Shown here: piece by piece, positions 1 through 12,703 of the stretch
Position numbering within the stretch: position 1 is the stretch's first letter
How the letters are laid out: the number at the start of each line of letters is the position of its first letter
The notes under the pieces: generated by a model
Database searches by the model: none
What the model was told of the DNA's origin: nothing
Seen by the model: only the letters and a program-made list of their open reading frames with translations
Translations under genes and position numbers: made by a program
NCBI RefSeq assembly: GCF_030704535.1
Contig: NC_081823.1
Coordinates: 6,268,501 to 6,332,500 of the forward strand
Direction: 5' to 3'
DNA from: Vitis vinifera
Taxonomy: Eukaryota > Streptophyta > Magnoliopsida > Vitales > Vitaceae
DNA length: 64,000 nucleotides

Positions 1-1449
1 AAAAAAAGAAAAAAAAGAGAATGGTAAACAAAACTTTTATAATTATGCACGTTTTAGAACATGCTAATCCCATAATTTGATATAGGATGCCATTCCCCTA
101 TTAAAGGTAATTGACATGGTTGTTCACTCATAAAATGTATCCTGTTTCATTTTTCTATTTTTCTATATCTTGTATCTTATCATATCATGTATCCTAAGTT
201 TTCTTACATAATGAAAAATGAGAAGAAAAAATACACATACACATATGGAATACATATTTATTGGAAGCATAAAAGTATATAGTAATGTATAATCAATTTT
301 GTGAAAGGCGGTAGGATTTAAAGAGTTAAACTATGTCAAAAAGGAACACTAGAGTTTTGAACAGTTCAATTTTACAAAATATGAGTTTAATGCATAGGTT
401 TGTTACAAAATCCACTAAAATAAACTTTTTGAAAATTTAGATATGATTTTTAGTTCCAAATTGAGATTAGGAATATGTACTTACATATGTTTGTGATATG
501 TATGTTTTTATGCGTTATCACCAAAATTTTAATTTTTTGTGTTTTGTCATCATTCCTTTCTCACTGGAAAAGAAATCTTAAAACTAAAAGAAGAAAAACT
601 AATTTATTAAATAAAAGATTTTTATTTACAAATCGCCATTAGTTTCAATGCCAATTTTCAAATAATTAAAATGGCAATTCCCTAATATTCATTGTGAGAA
701 TAAATTTAGTTGAGCTTTCAATATTTCATGTGTCTTTAACAACAAGAATATAACTTTTCATGTATGATTATTTTATCCTTTTTATGATCAATATTTAACC
801 TGAAAGTACATTTTAAACACTTAATTAATAATGCTTTTAAGAAAAAAAAATGTTGAATTTGATTATTCTTAGAAAAACTATGAAAAATAGCTTAAGGTGC
901 ATGTATTATTATATCGTTGTATTGCATGTCATATCATGTATCCTATTTGTGTTGTCTGATACACTTAAGATATGGATTGTCAATACGTATTTGAATTCAT
1001 AAAGAATGTATTATATTTTTGTATCATATTGTTTATCATAAGTTTTTAATGATGGTAACTAGAAGCCATATGCATCCCAAGGGATTTCCTTGGTCAATAG
1101 TTAACCAATTCAATCAATCTCACCTCTATAACATTCTTCTAGATTAAAAGATAACTTCTCCCATGAAACATCTATGGATGGATATTAGGACTTTCTTGGA
1201 GCATCTATCAATGATTAAGACTTTCATCTAATGCTGACATCTATACTCGATTTCTTTTATTTTCAGTATTATTATTTTTTTGAATATATATTGGTGCCAT
1301 TACTATTTCTTGCCAGAAGTAAATGGAATGTTTGCATGGTATGGTCAGTAGTGAACTTCTTTAATATAAAAGTCAGGATGCATCTCCTAAGCAGTCTTCT
1401 TGATGGTTATGATACACTGTATTAACATTCGGTGCTTGAACCTTTCCAG
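1..1449 (+). other. VPS22 copy A intron sequence (left edge)
   Basis: No coding exon is visible. The stretch is AT-rich and ends in a 3' splice acceptor (tttccag) at 1449, so it is read as the intron before the first visible VPS22 exon. It aligns by eye with 28600-31778 in copy B, which differs mainly by two transposon insertions. The start of the window therefore lies inside a gene, and the 5' exons of VPS22-A lie outside it. Confidence 0.7.
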
Positions 1450-2689
1450 GTATTGGGTAGTGGTTTTGAGGTGATATCTGTTGGAAAGCGAAAGCTTGTT
1501 AGGTCTGTCCCTACAGAGTTGAACAAAGACCATAATGCAATTCTAGAGCTGGCTCAGGTTATGATTGTTTTCAATTTTTCACTTAAGACTTCTTGATGCA
1601 ATATTCTCTTATATAAAACTTATTGCTATTTTTTCTTCTCCTCCATTGCTTGCCTGACATTGTTAATACTTTTAAAATCCATGCATATGTTAGTTTCAGA
1701 TTATAGGACTGGCCTGAGTCAGATTTGCTCTATGTGTGTCATTGGAGAGATCACTTGGAGAGGATCAACTATTAAGAAGTGGATCTATCTTTCTTATCAT
1801 ATTTAACCACTAAGATATGGGGCAAAAAATTGCAAAAAGCATGCAAAGACCTTTGTTTTATTAGCTAGGTAGGCCATATTCTAAGGTCTTCTCATGGAAT
1901 CCACGGACCGAGCACTTGTTCCATGCTGTCAACCTAAATATGCTTGTTTTAATAGTCAACTAGTTATTAGTAACGATGAATAAAAAAACCTAGCAAAGAG
2001 TTAAGACCCATATTGTACAGCGATTTATATTAGCATGTTGTAGGTATGACCATATGGGTTAGTGAAACCTCATCCTTGCTCAGCATCTGTCTGTCTGTCT
2101 ATCTCTTCACTTTCTGACATGTGTGCACACATACACATATATGTGGTGAGTTGGGATGACTTTGTTGCTGAACTAGCCTAGTTTGCTAAGGTGTACAAAG
2201 ATTTCATTCTGAGCGTAGGGAAGTTCACCTGTGGTAAAGGTAGCTTGTTTGCTTTACTACATGTAAATGGAGCACTTTCATTTTAGGCAAACTTGGGGAC
2301 CTTAACCAAGTAATCAGCTCTGGTCTATTAAACACAGAACAAAACCATTAGTTCTTTCCCTATTTCCACTATAATGATTGGCACAATTGTGTTGCAATTA
2401 CTCTTCCTTCCAGGCTCAAGGTTTTGTTACTGTTGAAGAGGTGGAAAGACGGCTCTCCTGGCCCTCTGGGCGCGCCACTGATGCCCTTGAAACTTTATTG
2501 GACGTAAGATTTTTGTTGATTATCTATCAGTCCTAATATTCATTTTAATTGATGCTGATGAAACTCTGTTGGGTCATGCAGGAAGGTCTTGCAATGATTG
2601 ATGATGGTCACAGAGATGGCAAACGCCGGTACTGGTTTCCCTGTGCATCTTCACTCTCTGCTGTAGGAGCTGATATTCTCAAGATTTGA
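1450..2689 (+). CDS. VPS22: VPS22 (SNF8/EAP30) copy A, last three exons, partial
   Basis: VPS22 is the winged-helix ESCRT-II subunit that sorts ubiquitinated membrane cargo into multivesicular bodies on late endosomes. Three in-frame exons are seen: 1450-1557 (36 codons, [12 protein letters not shown]...ILELAQ), 2414-2503 (30 codons, [19 protein letters not shown]) and 2582-2689 (35 codons plus TGA, ending in ADILKI). All introns are phase 0 with cag acceptors and gt donors. These encode the second winged-helix half and C-terminus; I recognise the family from the [21 protein letters not shown] and GKRRYWFPC blocks. No stop or frameshift is visible. The N-terminal half lies left of the window, so intactness of the whole gene cannot be judged. 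It converges on the FAD4 pseudogene. Confidence 0.88.
1949..2167 (+). repeat. VPS22 intron segment found three times in window (copy A)
   Basis: About 220 bp of intron sequence, including a CTGT microsatellite and a TATATGTGGTGAGTTGGGATGAC block. It recurs at 32266-32488 in the equivalent intron of copy B, and at 20243-20463 outside its expected place, at the junction between the two cassettes. Confidence 0.8.
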
Positions 2690-3312
2690 TTTTTCAGCAC
2701 CATGTTTTCTGCCCTGGGCATTGTCTGGTAAAAGGGTGTTTATGAGATAGGTCTAGCATTGGAATCCAGTATTTTTGTTTATTTATCAGGAAAAAAATGC
2801 AAAAAATAAAAATAAAAACCCCATTTGTGATATAGACATTTGATGGGGGACCTGAAAGGAAAAAAAGGGTGTTTGTTCCACCCCACAACCCCGCTCCACC
2901 ACTTTGTTTTCCTTGTAACTAATGTTTCATCTTTTTAAAGACGTGATTGTCAGAACATGAAGCATCTCTCCACGACTATCATCTGTTCCAACTATAGTTA
3001 TTCCCTTCCATTTGATGACTGGCAAAACAATGAAACAGTGAATAGTAATCCTGAAACGAACTTTATAGAAAAGCTTTAATTGTTTGGTTGCTAAGAAAAT
3101 GGAGACAAGGATGGAAGCGATCCGTAGATATATATCAACATTAAACTGGATCGAGTGATTATAGCATGAATGTGTTCCTCCTGGTTGTGCAGCCAATGAC
3201 CATATACATATTCACTTTTTAGGAATGAATCTCCAAATTAAATACATAATGCAATTTTTTTATTGTCCCCAAACCCTGCAATTCTGGCAAGGAGAGGGAG
3301 AAAAAAAAATGA
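2690..3312. other. Shared 3' flank of VPS22-A and FAD4-A
   Basis: Noncoding. It holds the 3' UTRs of two converging genes and matches 33033-33651 in copy B closely. No separate gene is supported here; the ORFs in it are chance. Confidence 0.6.
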
Positions 3313-4235
3313 TCAGTAGACTGTAGTTTGTGAAGGTGTTTCAATCTCTTCGATCCAGCCAAAGTTAGGCTCGCTCCAAGACCTCGGCCGCACACCAAGC
3401 TGGAAGAACAAGATCATCTCCAAGGCCTCAAAAACCTTATTCTCATCCAAGAACTCTTTCCAAACTCCGCTTACAATACAGTAGTTATTGTTATAAGGCA
3501 CATGATGGTGGGCAGCATGCTGTGATCTCGACACTAGCAGACCAGCATCTTGCAGCGCCACCACTAGCGGAGGGAGGCGGCTTTTTGTGCCATGAGCCTA
3601 GGCATGGAACTGCTGGCTGAACATAATGTAGCCTGAGCACACCCAAACAAAGCCATGTACAACTGGATCATTGAAGACAAGATCTGGAGGAAGCACAGTA
3701 AAGGTGACAGCATGAGCCAGGGCGTGTAGATTGTTGGCAAACTGAAGGCGGGTGATCGTCCAATGCCACTTGTGATGGCCCTGGAATGCTTCAATCTGAG
3801 AACCAAACACAGGAGTTGAGGCATCACCATAGTTATCAATGCCTCAATGGTATGCCCCTGCGCGAATGTCTGCAAGCACATAGCCAATTAGGCCAGCGAA
3901 AACAGGTTCAAGCCACATATGTGAATTTGCTGAACCTGTGGCACGCTTCACCAAAGAAATCAGCACGGTGGTGAACCCGCTCGCCACCCAAGTTTGAAGA
4001 GGCTAGTTAGATAGTAAATCCTGGTCATTGATTGAGGGGCGGTCAGGGGTTTTGGCAATGCGGGTGGGGTTAAGGGTCTTGGTTCAATGACTAGTTGGCC
4101 AGCTTTGCGCTTGGCCTTGGCAGTGGAGGTGGCTGAGCAGTGGACAAGGGCGGGGAAGAGTATATGGTGGCGTCTACCGACATTGTTGGGAGACCTTAGA
4201 GAGTAGTACTTGTGATGTGGGAAGGAGGTGGAGAT
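3313..4235 (-). pseudogene. FAD4-like desaturase pseudogene, copy A
   Basis: This is the counterpart of the intact gene at 33652-34575 and keeps most of its sequence, including HAAHH, NYCIVSGVW and the ETPSQTTVY tail. It is broken in at least four ways: the start ATG reads ATC (4233-4235), one base is missing near 4054 (frameshift), TGG became a stop in the STWPH stretch near 4010, and TGG became TAG inside the conserved HAWAH motif near 3597. The last change would remove the C-terminal part holding the second histidine cluster. It is convergent with VPS22-A, as in copy B. Loss must have followed the duplication, since copy B is clean. Confidence 0.9.
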
Positions 4236-6720
4236 TGAAGGGTGTGGGAGGCTAAGAAAAAACCCACCGCAAGAGGGAGTAAATAAAGGTGGAAATAGTG
4301 GCTGTGGAGATAGAGAAAGCAGTGTGGTATGAGGAGATGATGCGTGGGGCTGTGGAAGTCGCTAGTGGTGTGTGGAGAATGTGTCACAGATTGCTTAAAA
4401 GCTTATCCTGGATGATTCCTCAACTTCTCTACCAATATACATTATTCATCAAGGTTCAAGCTACACCAATGTACACCATCCACCAGTCATCATCAATCAA
4501 GCAAGGTTCAAAGTAATGGTAGAGTTGGATACAATTCAGCCAAGTCGTGTTCAACTTTACCACTAATTGTAGTAAGTAGTAGTATTATGCATGGTTCAAA
4601 GTTGTAGTATCGATAATTGACTTGGAGGGTTATGAGGCATATCGGTCTCAACGTCTCGATTTGGTATTGGGCGACACGTAAAATAAGATAATTAAAATTT
4701 TCTAAAAATTATAAAAATATTATATAAATTATAAAAAAATAGATATAATTAAATAAGCTCAAAAATTTAATAAACAATTTTTTTTTTTCACATTTAGTTC
4801 AAAGTTATTTGTGATAATATTAAGAATTGGGGATTTAATTCTCATCTTGCCATATAAATACTTTAATTTATCATTAAATCTCATCTATACCTTTCATATC
4901 ATTTTACTCTAACCACTCAATTCTCATAATATCTTACTATTAAATCATATCTCATACCATCCATATAAAAGACATTTTTTACTTTACTAATTTGAACTCC
5001 CAATCTCCCACCCTTGCTAGCCACCATTGTTGTCAAGACCATCGCCTGCAATTGCAAATTTGAAACCGTGCAAGACCTAACACTGGTATAATATGGTATG
5101 CAATCCTTACAAGTTCTAAAACCATGCCGTTCTACATATCTAGGCCTAAAGCGATGGGGAAATTGAAAATAAATTTTAGTTGTATTTGAGTTAACAAAGA
5201 AAAAAAAGGCAGACGATCAAACAAACTTTAAACAACAAAAGGGTAAATTATAGATGACATCTGAGCATTCAATGTAAAACGATCAATCTCTTTAGGGAGC
5301 TCAAGCGTATCATCATGGAGGGTGTTCAAGTGCCCTCTACTTTTTATTTTCCAAAGGTTTTATAAAGTCATGAAAATTTTTCACTTTTCAAAAGGGGTTT
5401 TACATAATTAGAATTTAGGGTTTTGATATAAAAATATCTTTTTGTGTAGGGGAAAAGTGTCTTTATAAAGACAAAAATAAAAATAAAAAAATAAAAAATC
5501 ATAAAACAAGAATTAAATTCAAATACAATACTCATTATGATTTTGTACACTTTTAGGCAAAAGTATTATCTTTGACTATAAAACCATAAAACTACAAAAT
5601 AAGAACGCAAGTTTATAAAATACAAATTTTAAATACTCATATAAAAATAATTAATATTTTATGTTTTTTATTTTTATTTTATAAAATGTGTTATCTTTGA
5701 TTATTCAAGTATTACATTTTAATGAGATAAGTATTATCTTTGACCTTCTTAGGTACAATCTTTAACTTATAAGTACATAAAATTTAAATTATTTTTAGAT
5801 ACTATCTTTGATCATTCTAAGTACTACTTTTAATTTTAGAGTGCATGAAACTTGAATTATCTTTCGGGAGTTATCAATTTGTGTTTATTTTCAAATTTTT
5901 GAATGAGTCATTTAATTATTCCCTAAAATATTCTTTCTACTTGCCATCAACATTCATTGAAAACTAGACTCCTCCACGTAAATATTAAGGGTTTCCAATG
6001 GTTGGGAAGTAGTATGCCTGATTCACTTTCATAGGAATTGATAGACTAAAGATACAAATCTGAAAAAAAAAAGGTACTTGCTTTCATCAACTTGTTAATA
6101 TTAGGGATATTGATTAATTGTCTAGAAGAGAAGATCATCTAGAATGATATATGAGGAATTCAAAGGCAACTATTGGCTCTAAGCCTATGCATATGAATCA
6201 GAAGACAGTTCTACCTTTTCAAATTGTAGAAGACATACTAAGTACAAGACGATGCATTTAGGCGGAGGAGTTTAGTTGTTAGTTGATGTTAATGACATGA
6301 CAAGTAAAATGACATTTTAAGGAATAATTAGACGATTTAAAAAATTTAGAGTTATTTTTTTTCATATTTTTCATACTAGTGAGTCATAAGTCACTTTTCC
6401 TAATAAAAAAAATAGTAATATGACACCAAATTCTACTCGGGATTTTAATTCTCCGTGCCACGTGATATCATAAATGATTTGAGAAAGGGATCATAAAAAA
6501 ATAAATAAATATATAAGAACTTAAATAAATTCATTGTTGCATGCATTTTATTTGTGAAAGTAGTGTTGCGCATAATAACATGAAGGTGGTAAACAGAAAT
6601 CAGTCCCAAACATCAAGAGACTGCAGAAGAATGCTTGGCTTGGTGTGGTCAAATGTTGTAATTATTTAATTATGAGTTTGTTGAATGCATTTAATTGCAA
6701 TTATTTTTTCAAGAATTTAT
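4236..6720. other. AT-rich intergenic region, copy A
   Basis: Upstream region between divergently transcribed FAD4-A and the At4g27020-like gene. It aligns in patches with 34576-36130 of copy B, for example the GGAGGGTGTTCAAGTGCCCT block near 5316 and 35256. Otherwise it is low-complexity AT-rich DNA with no gene I can support. Confidence 0.5.
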
Positions 6721-9700
6721 GTATATTATAAAAATATTAGGTTTGATAATTGTTTTTTGGTATGAAGACCAATGGTAGAGCGACACGTGAAGGGATTTTT
6801 TGAGAGGCCGTTTCTTTAGGGTGGGATTCTGCAGGCCGTGAAAAAGAAGGGGGCAAGAGTGAGCTGGTTTGGGGAGCAAAGGAGGGAGAAACAGAAGAGC
6901 GGAAACGGTGAGACTGAGCTGTTTTTGGGGAGAGATGTTTTTCGGGAGGTGGTTTTTTGAGCTGAACAGAGGAACAGATTGAGTACCGGCTGAAGGAGGA
7001 TCTAGAAGAGGAAACATGAGTAAGGGGGATTTTTTCTGAGTTCCCCAGAGCAGAAGAGGAGCATTGGGAAGGACTTCCAGGTAAGTTTACTTTGTATTGT
7101 CCATTTTCTCCCATATCATACTATTTTCTTTCTTTGTTGTTGTGTTTGGTTGGCATTTGTTGCTTGGATGTGTGAATCAGAGAACACATTGATTCCAGCT
7201 GATTTATGGGTTGTATTGACATTGCCATAGTTGTTTCATTTCCTTTGCCTTGGTTCTGTTAGGATTATTTTGTCCCTGTTTCATCTGTGTTTGATGCTTG
7301 AAAATCATGCCAGTTGTTTTTGTTAATTCCACCCGTCCTTGGCCCATGGATGTCGCCTGAAATGAGGCTCTGTACATTCGTTATCCGCTTGATTTCCTTT
7401 TGTTATTTCTTCAGTCCTTACTCTGCCTCTATCTCTGCTTTCTATTCCTCTATTTGTGGTAAGTTCGGGGTGTTGAGTATTCCAGCTAGGTTGGCCATCT
7501 TGGTTGGGGTGTTTCTGGGAGTTGCAACTCCACTACTATATTCTGTGGATCCTTAGCTGCAGACTCTGATGTTTGAGCATGAGGAGGGTCCGACTGTGAA
7601 AGAGGTATTTCTCGATTTTAGGTCGCAAGGTGTTGCTGCAGAGCAGATTGGTGATTTGATCAGGAAATTGAATGATGGTAGCCTTATTCTTGGTGGTTTG
7701 ACCATATCGAGCATTGCTTGGGTAGCCTGAAGTGGGGATTCTTACAGGAGCAGGCAATGCAGAAAGCTAAGAAGGAGAGAGAGATGGTGCAGAATATTGC
7801 CTCTTCTAGTTCAGCCAAACCCACAACCTGTGATGAAGTTTGCCAGATTAAGTCATCGCTCCATGGACATTGTTCTTGTCACTCGAGAAGAGTGGTGATT
7901 GCTCTCAGAGTAATCGACAAGCATGAGATGAAAATAGCAACTTATTGGTGATTGAGTATGGGTTTTGCAAATCCAAAGACCATCAAACCTTATCAATGCA
8001 AGAAGAACCTTCCTATCCTAACTCCTATGACCTTCCATATAAACACTCATTCGTGGGGTATAGAATCTATTCCCTCAATCCCAGTTCTTGATTTCTCTGC
8101 TCAAAATGGCCACCCCGCTCTTTGCGGATATTGACAGTAAGGAGAACCCAAGAATATGGTTGTCAAGTAGGCATCATTAGACTTGCAGGTGGAGCCCTCA
8201 AGAAAGCCTCTTTATGCTTATTTAATTGTGGTCCTACTGGTTCTAAAACATTGCTTATTGATGGGATTGACTAATAAGTATCATGCAAACAGATGGTGGG
8301 AATTTTCGGTAATTATTTGAATGAAGAAGAAACTTGATGGACATTCACTTGGGATTGAGGAGAGCTGAAAAAGAGGCTAATTGACATCCAAGTCATGCAC
8401 TAGTTTACCAATCATGTTATCAGATGAAACTTCATAGTTTTCTAGGGAAAAAAAATTTAAATGGTAGTAATGAGACGGAAGGCACTGTTGGTTGGAAGCT
8501 TTCAAGCAGTCCATGAATACTTCACCTTGCCCTAGTCTCTCAAGCCCCATTTTTGTTTCTTCACACCATACCCCACGCCTACAACCCCATCACAAGCTCA
8601 TCGCCTTCCCATCTTTCATACCCACCAAACCCAAATCTCAAACCAATCATCCGTCAAACTTTCCAACCTCCACCTCCTGGTCTGCCTGCTCTACCCAATC
8701 TGACCCCATCTGTTCCACCCAACAAGTGCCCCAACGCCATCCCAGATCCGAAGACTGTGCAGTATGTGGAGAATGACTGTGGATATTCCATGAAGCTCAG
8801 CAACTACCATCTAGGGGGTATCCATTTGCATCTAACGAACAAGGTTTTGATGTGTTCAACACTGCCATTGATGAACCATTTGAATCCACATTAGTCAGTA
8901 CAGTACCTCTAATTGTTGGCGCCACATATTTGGCTTCCAATGCAATTGACTCTTTGCATGGCCACTTCCTGTTTCTAAATGCTCCATCTATCGGCGTACT
9001 ATGAAGCAACTTCTTTGCGTGTATCTAGAGACCACTCGATTCCCTTAACACCTTTCCACCACTCATCCCTTACTCTTTGCTTTCTCCACAAATTCAATAG
9101 CACCTTGGAGTTTTGCCCGAAAGACACGAAGCATGCCTTAAGATTGGAAAAGCGAAGGATGTACAACTATTGTGCTTATGATTTGCTGTTCTTGCATTTC
9201 GGAACCTCAAATGAAGTGCTTGATTACCTAAGCGAGGTAGGCTCAAAGCTTGTAGATCAAAGACACTTGTGTTCTGTTCTAGCAATCATCATACCTAACA
9301 TTTTCACTATGTGGGTGGTCATTTACCTTATCTGTATTTCCGTCCATGGAGCTAGGTTAATAGCACTGAAAGAGCTTATGGAGATGGAAGAAAAACTTGT
9401 CAGAAAGAATCGCGTTTTGTTCAAATCAAAACTAGCTGTTGGATCGTGGTGACAGTCTTCATGCAATGAGAACAAGGTTGCAACTTGCCTCCATATTCTT
9501 GCTGAAAATAGCTCTCAATGCCCACAAGCCATGACCTTCAGAAGAATCAATTCAGTGGCTAATCGCCATCTCTCATTGGCTCACTGGAATTGCATTGCAA
9601 AATTCAGCTCAACTGAGAAGTTTATCATTGGTAAATTGCAATTTGGTTGGTCCTCTGCCAGAACTTATGGATGTGATTCTTACGGAGAAGTCGCGGTTCC

Positions 9701-11382
9701 GAACAAACTGAACTTGGTTATCCTCATGATAATAGAGGACCATGGAAGTTCTTATGAAGAAACACAATGATTAAGATGTGAAAGATGAACAGACAGTGGA
9801 TATTCTAGCCCTGGAGTTGGAAAATGTTCAATCAAGCGACACTTTCCAGCACTAGTGAGAAGAGCCTTTTGCATCTCGTCAATCACTATTCTCACTACCC
9901 AAAGCATTTTGCCATTGTTTTGCTTTGTTGCAAAGATCTTAAGTCTTGAAGATGAGCTGTCATCCGACAGTGAAATGGGTACAGAGAGGACTTTCTTTTC
10001 CAAGTTCCTAAATAAGTCACAATCCCTGGTAGTTTTCATGTACAAGGGTCCTAAGTACCTTTCGCCAAATTCATCTGATTCAAGAGAACATCAGCTAAAG
10101 GAAGCAAATCACCCGCGCAGATTTTGGTGAGAGCCTGAAGTATTTATAGCAAAATGGTGGCGTAGGAACTATTATTTGGAACTGCAGATGTTGATGGTGA
10201 GAAAGGAAATGGAGCATATGGGTATGCCCAAGTCTCCACGGATGGAAAATGTCACCAACTTTGTTGAAGTTGATCCTACTGTAGCTTCATTATGTGAAAT
10301 GGATCTGGGTAAAAGAGAAGGCAAGATATCTTCTCACCTCCTTTGTTGATGGACTCGTTAGTGTCAGCAGATTCTTGCGAAGACTTGCTTGCACCTGCTC
10401 AAAATTTGTATCCTAGAGAAGATACCCCGGGCCCATTTCTACACCCATGCATGGCCACCTTTGGCATGCAATCCCATCTTTGCACCCCGGACCCCACTCT
10501 TGCATGGCATGCATGGCCACCTTTCGGTGGGTCAGTTTTTTTAAAATCCTTGTCCTCATTTTCTCACTTCTTCATCTTTTGCTGTCAAAATTTGATTTTC
10601 AAAACTCCAGTTTTTCAAATAATTTTAATTCTACTCTGGTTTTCAAATAATTTTAGTTTTTTTTTTTCTCCTTCCTTAAAGTCTAGAATCACCAAAAATC
10701 CCGTTTTTAATAAACTTGCTGCCTTTTTCCTCCAAGCAAACACTTTCACAAATTTTCTTTGATTTTAAAATAATTTTCCGATTTTCTCGTTTTTTTATAA
10801 ATATGAATGAATTTTCATAATTCCAAAATAATGGAATTCATGAGATTAATTCATGTCAAATCAATTGGGCTTTGGTGGGGGCCCTACATATGAGTTTTCT
10901 CCTCTGATTGTCAACTGCTATGCTTAATGAATTTTGTCTGATCTCTGTCATGCTCTTTGATATGCATGTGATAATTTTATACACGAGCTAACCTTGTTTC
11001 CATGATAACACATTCTTATTTGCTGCTAAGGTACGCTCCCACTCTCACTTTTTTTATTTATTCTCCATGCATGATTGACTTCCAATGTATGAATATTCCT
11101 TGATATTAATTGATTTCCTTATCAATTGTCACACTTACTTCACCTTATTTAGTAGAAACTCGTTTTTAAGGGGTTTAGCGGGGTGCTGTGGCTCGTCACC
11201 GTATCTTCTCAATAGGTAACTTGACCTCCGGACCCAGATTTGGTTTTCATAGACCATTTTTTCCTTTTAGGAGTTGCACCTAGGGTTTTCTTTCTTATTT
11301 TGTTTTCTGTTAAAAAAAAAAAAAGTAGTCGCGCCATCAAGTGGGGAACACATCATGAAAAATGCGAGGCCCACAACTAGAC
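6721..11382. other. 4.7-kb insertion present only in copy A, origin unclear
   Basis: Copies A and B align up to about 6720 (TTTTTTCAAGAAT) and again from about 11383 (AAAAATTATTTTTAAAA). Between these points A has about 4.66 kb and B has only about 245 bp of different sequence. The left third looks gene-like: GC-richer purine-rich sequence, a CAG/GTAAGT donor-like site near 7080, then broken ORFs. One is 7560-7735 (TVKEVFLDFRSQGVAAEQ), followed by further short open stretches up to 10330. I do not recognise the protein family. The right end resembles the end of an LTR (see 10860-11345). It could be an LTR element carrying a captured gene fragment, or a separate degraded gene. Confidence 0.45.
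10860..11345 (+). other. LTR-end-like sequence with degenerate primer-binding-like site
   Basis: The stretch has GGGGTGCTGTGGCTCG, GGTAACTTGACCTCCGGACC and an A-rich tract followed by AGTAGTCGCGCCATC. The order of blocks parallels 57340-57490 (GGGGTGCTTAACACC, GATAACTTAACCTCTGAAC, A-rich tract, AAGTGGCAACTCC). The last block resembles the TGGCGACTCC primer-binding site that I associate with Tat/Ogre gypsy elements. No gypsy coding region is visible next to it. Confidence 0.35.
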
Positions 11383-11800
11383 ATAAAAATTATTTTTAAA
11401 ACATATTTAAAAATATGTTAAAAAGAATTCAAATTCTCAAATAAACTTATGTTTTAAGAAACATTAGAAAACGATTTTTAAAAACTATAATAAAAAACTA
11501 TTTTTGAAAATAGTTACCAAACAGAGTCGAAACAAAGTCTTATGTTTGATACTTTTTTTTAGTAATTTTTTTTGTAGTATTTTAATTGAATAGTTGATTT
11601 GATATACTGATAGTGTCTTGAGACATTGGAGAAAGAAATGGAATCGAATAAAAAGAAATGGAATCATTGTTTCTAGAAATTAGATGGTAGAGTCCAAGAG
11701 AAGGTTGGGCACTACCTTGAATTAATGGATGGTTGATGAGCAAAAGATAGGGATGAAGGCATTGGTGGTGGGTGTTCTCCTTAAGTTTCCAACCCCAAAT

Positions 11801-12483
11801 ATGGACAAAAAGGATAAGACTTCTCCCCACAAGTAAAAGAGCAGCAAAGTGGAATATGCTAGGGTTTTAAGCATGAAAAACAGTCATAATTTCCACTTGT
11901 TTATGTCATCAATCATGGACAAAAAGGATAAGACTTCTCCCCACAAGTAAAAGAGCAGCAAAGTGGACTATGTCAGGGTTTTAAGCATGAAAAACACTCA
12001 TAATTTCCACTTGTTTATGTCACCAATCATGGACAAAAAGGATAACACTTCTCCCCACAAGTAAAAGAGCAGGAAAGTGGAATATGCTAGGGTTTTAAGC
12101 ATGAAAAACACTCATAATTTCCACTTGTTTATATCATCAATCATGGACAAAAAGGATAAGACTTCTCCCCACAAGTAAAAGAGCAGCAAAGTGGAATAAG
12201 CTAGGGTCTTAAGCATAAAAACCCTCATAATTTCCACTTGTTTATGTCATCAATCATGGACAAAAAGGATAAGACTTCTCCCCACAAGTAAAAGAGCAGC
12301 AAAGTGGAATATGCTAGGGTTTTAAGCATGAAAAACAGTCATAATTTCCACTTGTTTATGTCATCAATCATGGACAAAAAGGATAAGACTTCTCCCCACA
12401 AGTAAAAGCGCAGAAAAGTGGAATATGCTAGGGTTTTAAGCATAAAAAACACTCATAATTTCCACTTGTTTATGTCATCAATC
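11801..12483. repeat. Tandem array, six units of about 114 bp
   Basis: Units begin ATGGACAAAAAGGATAAGAC at 11801, 11915, 12029, 12143, 12256 and 12370. Their lengths are 114, 114, 114, 113, 114 and 114 bp, with very few differences between units. The partial sequence after 12484 leads into unique DNA. Copy B has a single such unit (36689-36805). The array ends about 220 bp before the start codon of the downstream gene, inside its likely promoter region. Confidence 0.93.
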
Positions 12484-12613
12484 ATGGACAAAATGGTTTA
12501 GGGCCATCCATATCTTTTTGGAAATGAGCTTGATTTGATGTATTGTTTTCCTTAAGTAATGCAAGGAAAAAGTCCAAAAATACGAAGGCATGCGGGTATG
12601 GATTGTGAATAAA

Positions 12614-12620
12614 TTATATA
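12614..12620 (+). promoter_or_regulatory. TATA box of At4g27020-like gene, copy A
   Basis: TTATATA lies about 85 bp before the ATG at 12704, followed by a pyrimidine-rich CTCTCTCCC leader. The same arrangement is kept in copy B (ATTATATATA at 38521-38530). Confidence 0.55.
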
Positions 12621-12703
12621 TGAGTCAAACTTAGATCCACCTCTCATCATCCAATAGTGTCTCTCTCCCTTTCTCTCCTACACCATCTCCCCTCATCTCC
12701 CCC

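Noticed and set aside
6709..7114. Minus-strand Ser/Pro-rich ORFs of 102 and 125 aa
   Set aside because: They overlap each other in different frames and arise from purine-rich plus-strand DNA. Low complexity explains them.
8492..8894. Proline-rich overlapping ORFs (94 and 113 aa)
   Set aside because: They overlap in two frames in C-rich DNA inside the copy A insertion, with no recognisable domain or splice context. Not supported as genes.
11801..12483. Centromeric or satellite DNA
   Set aside because: Only six units, at one place, with a single-copy equivalent in the sister cassette; this is a local expansion.
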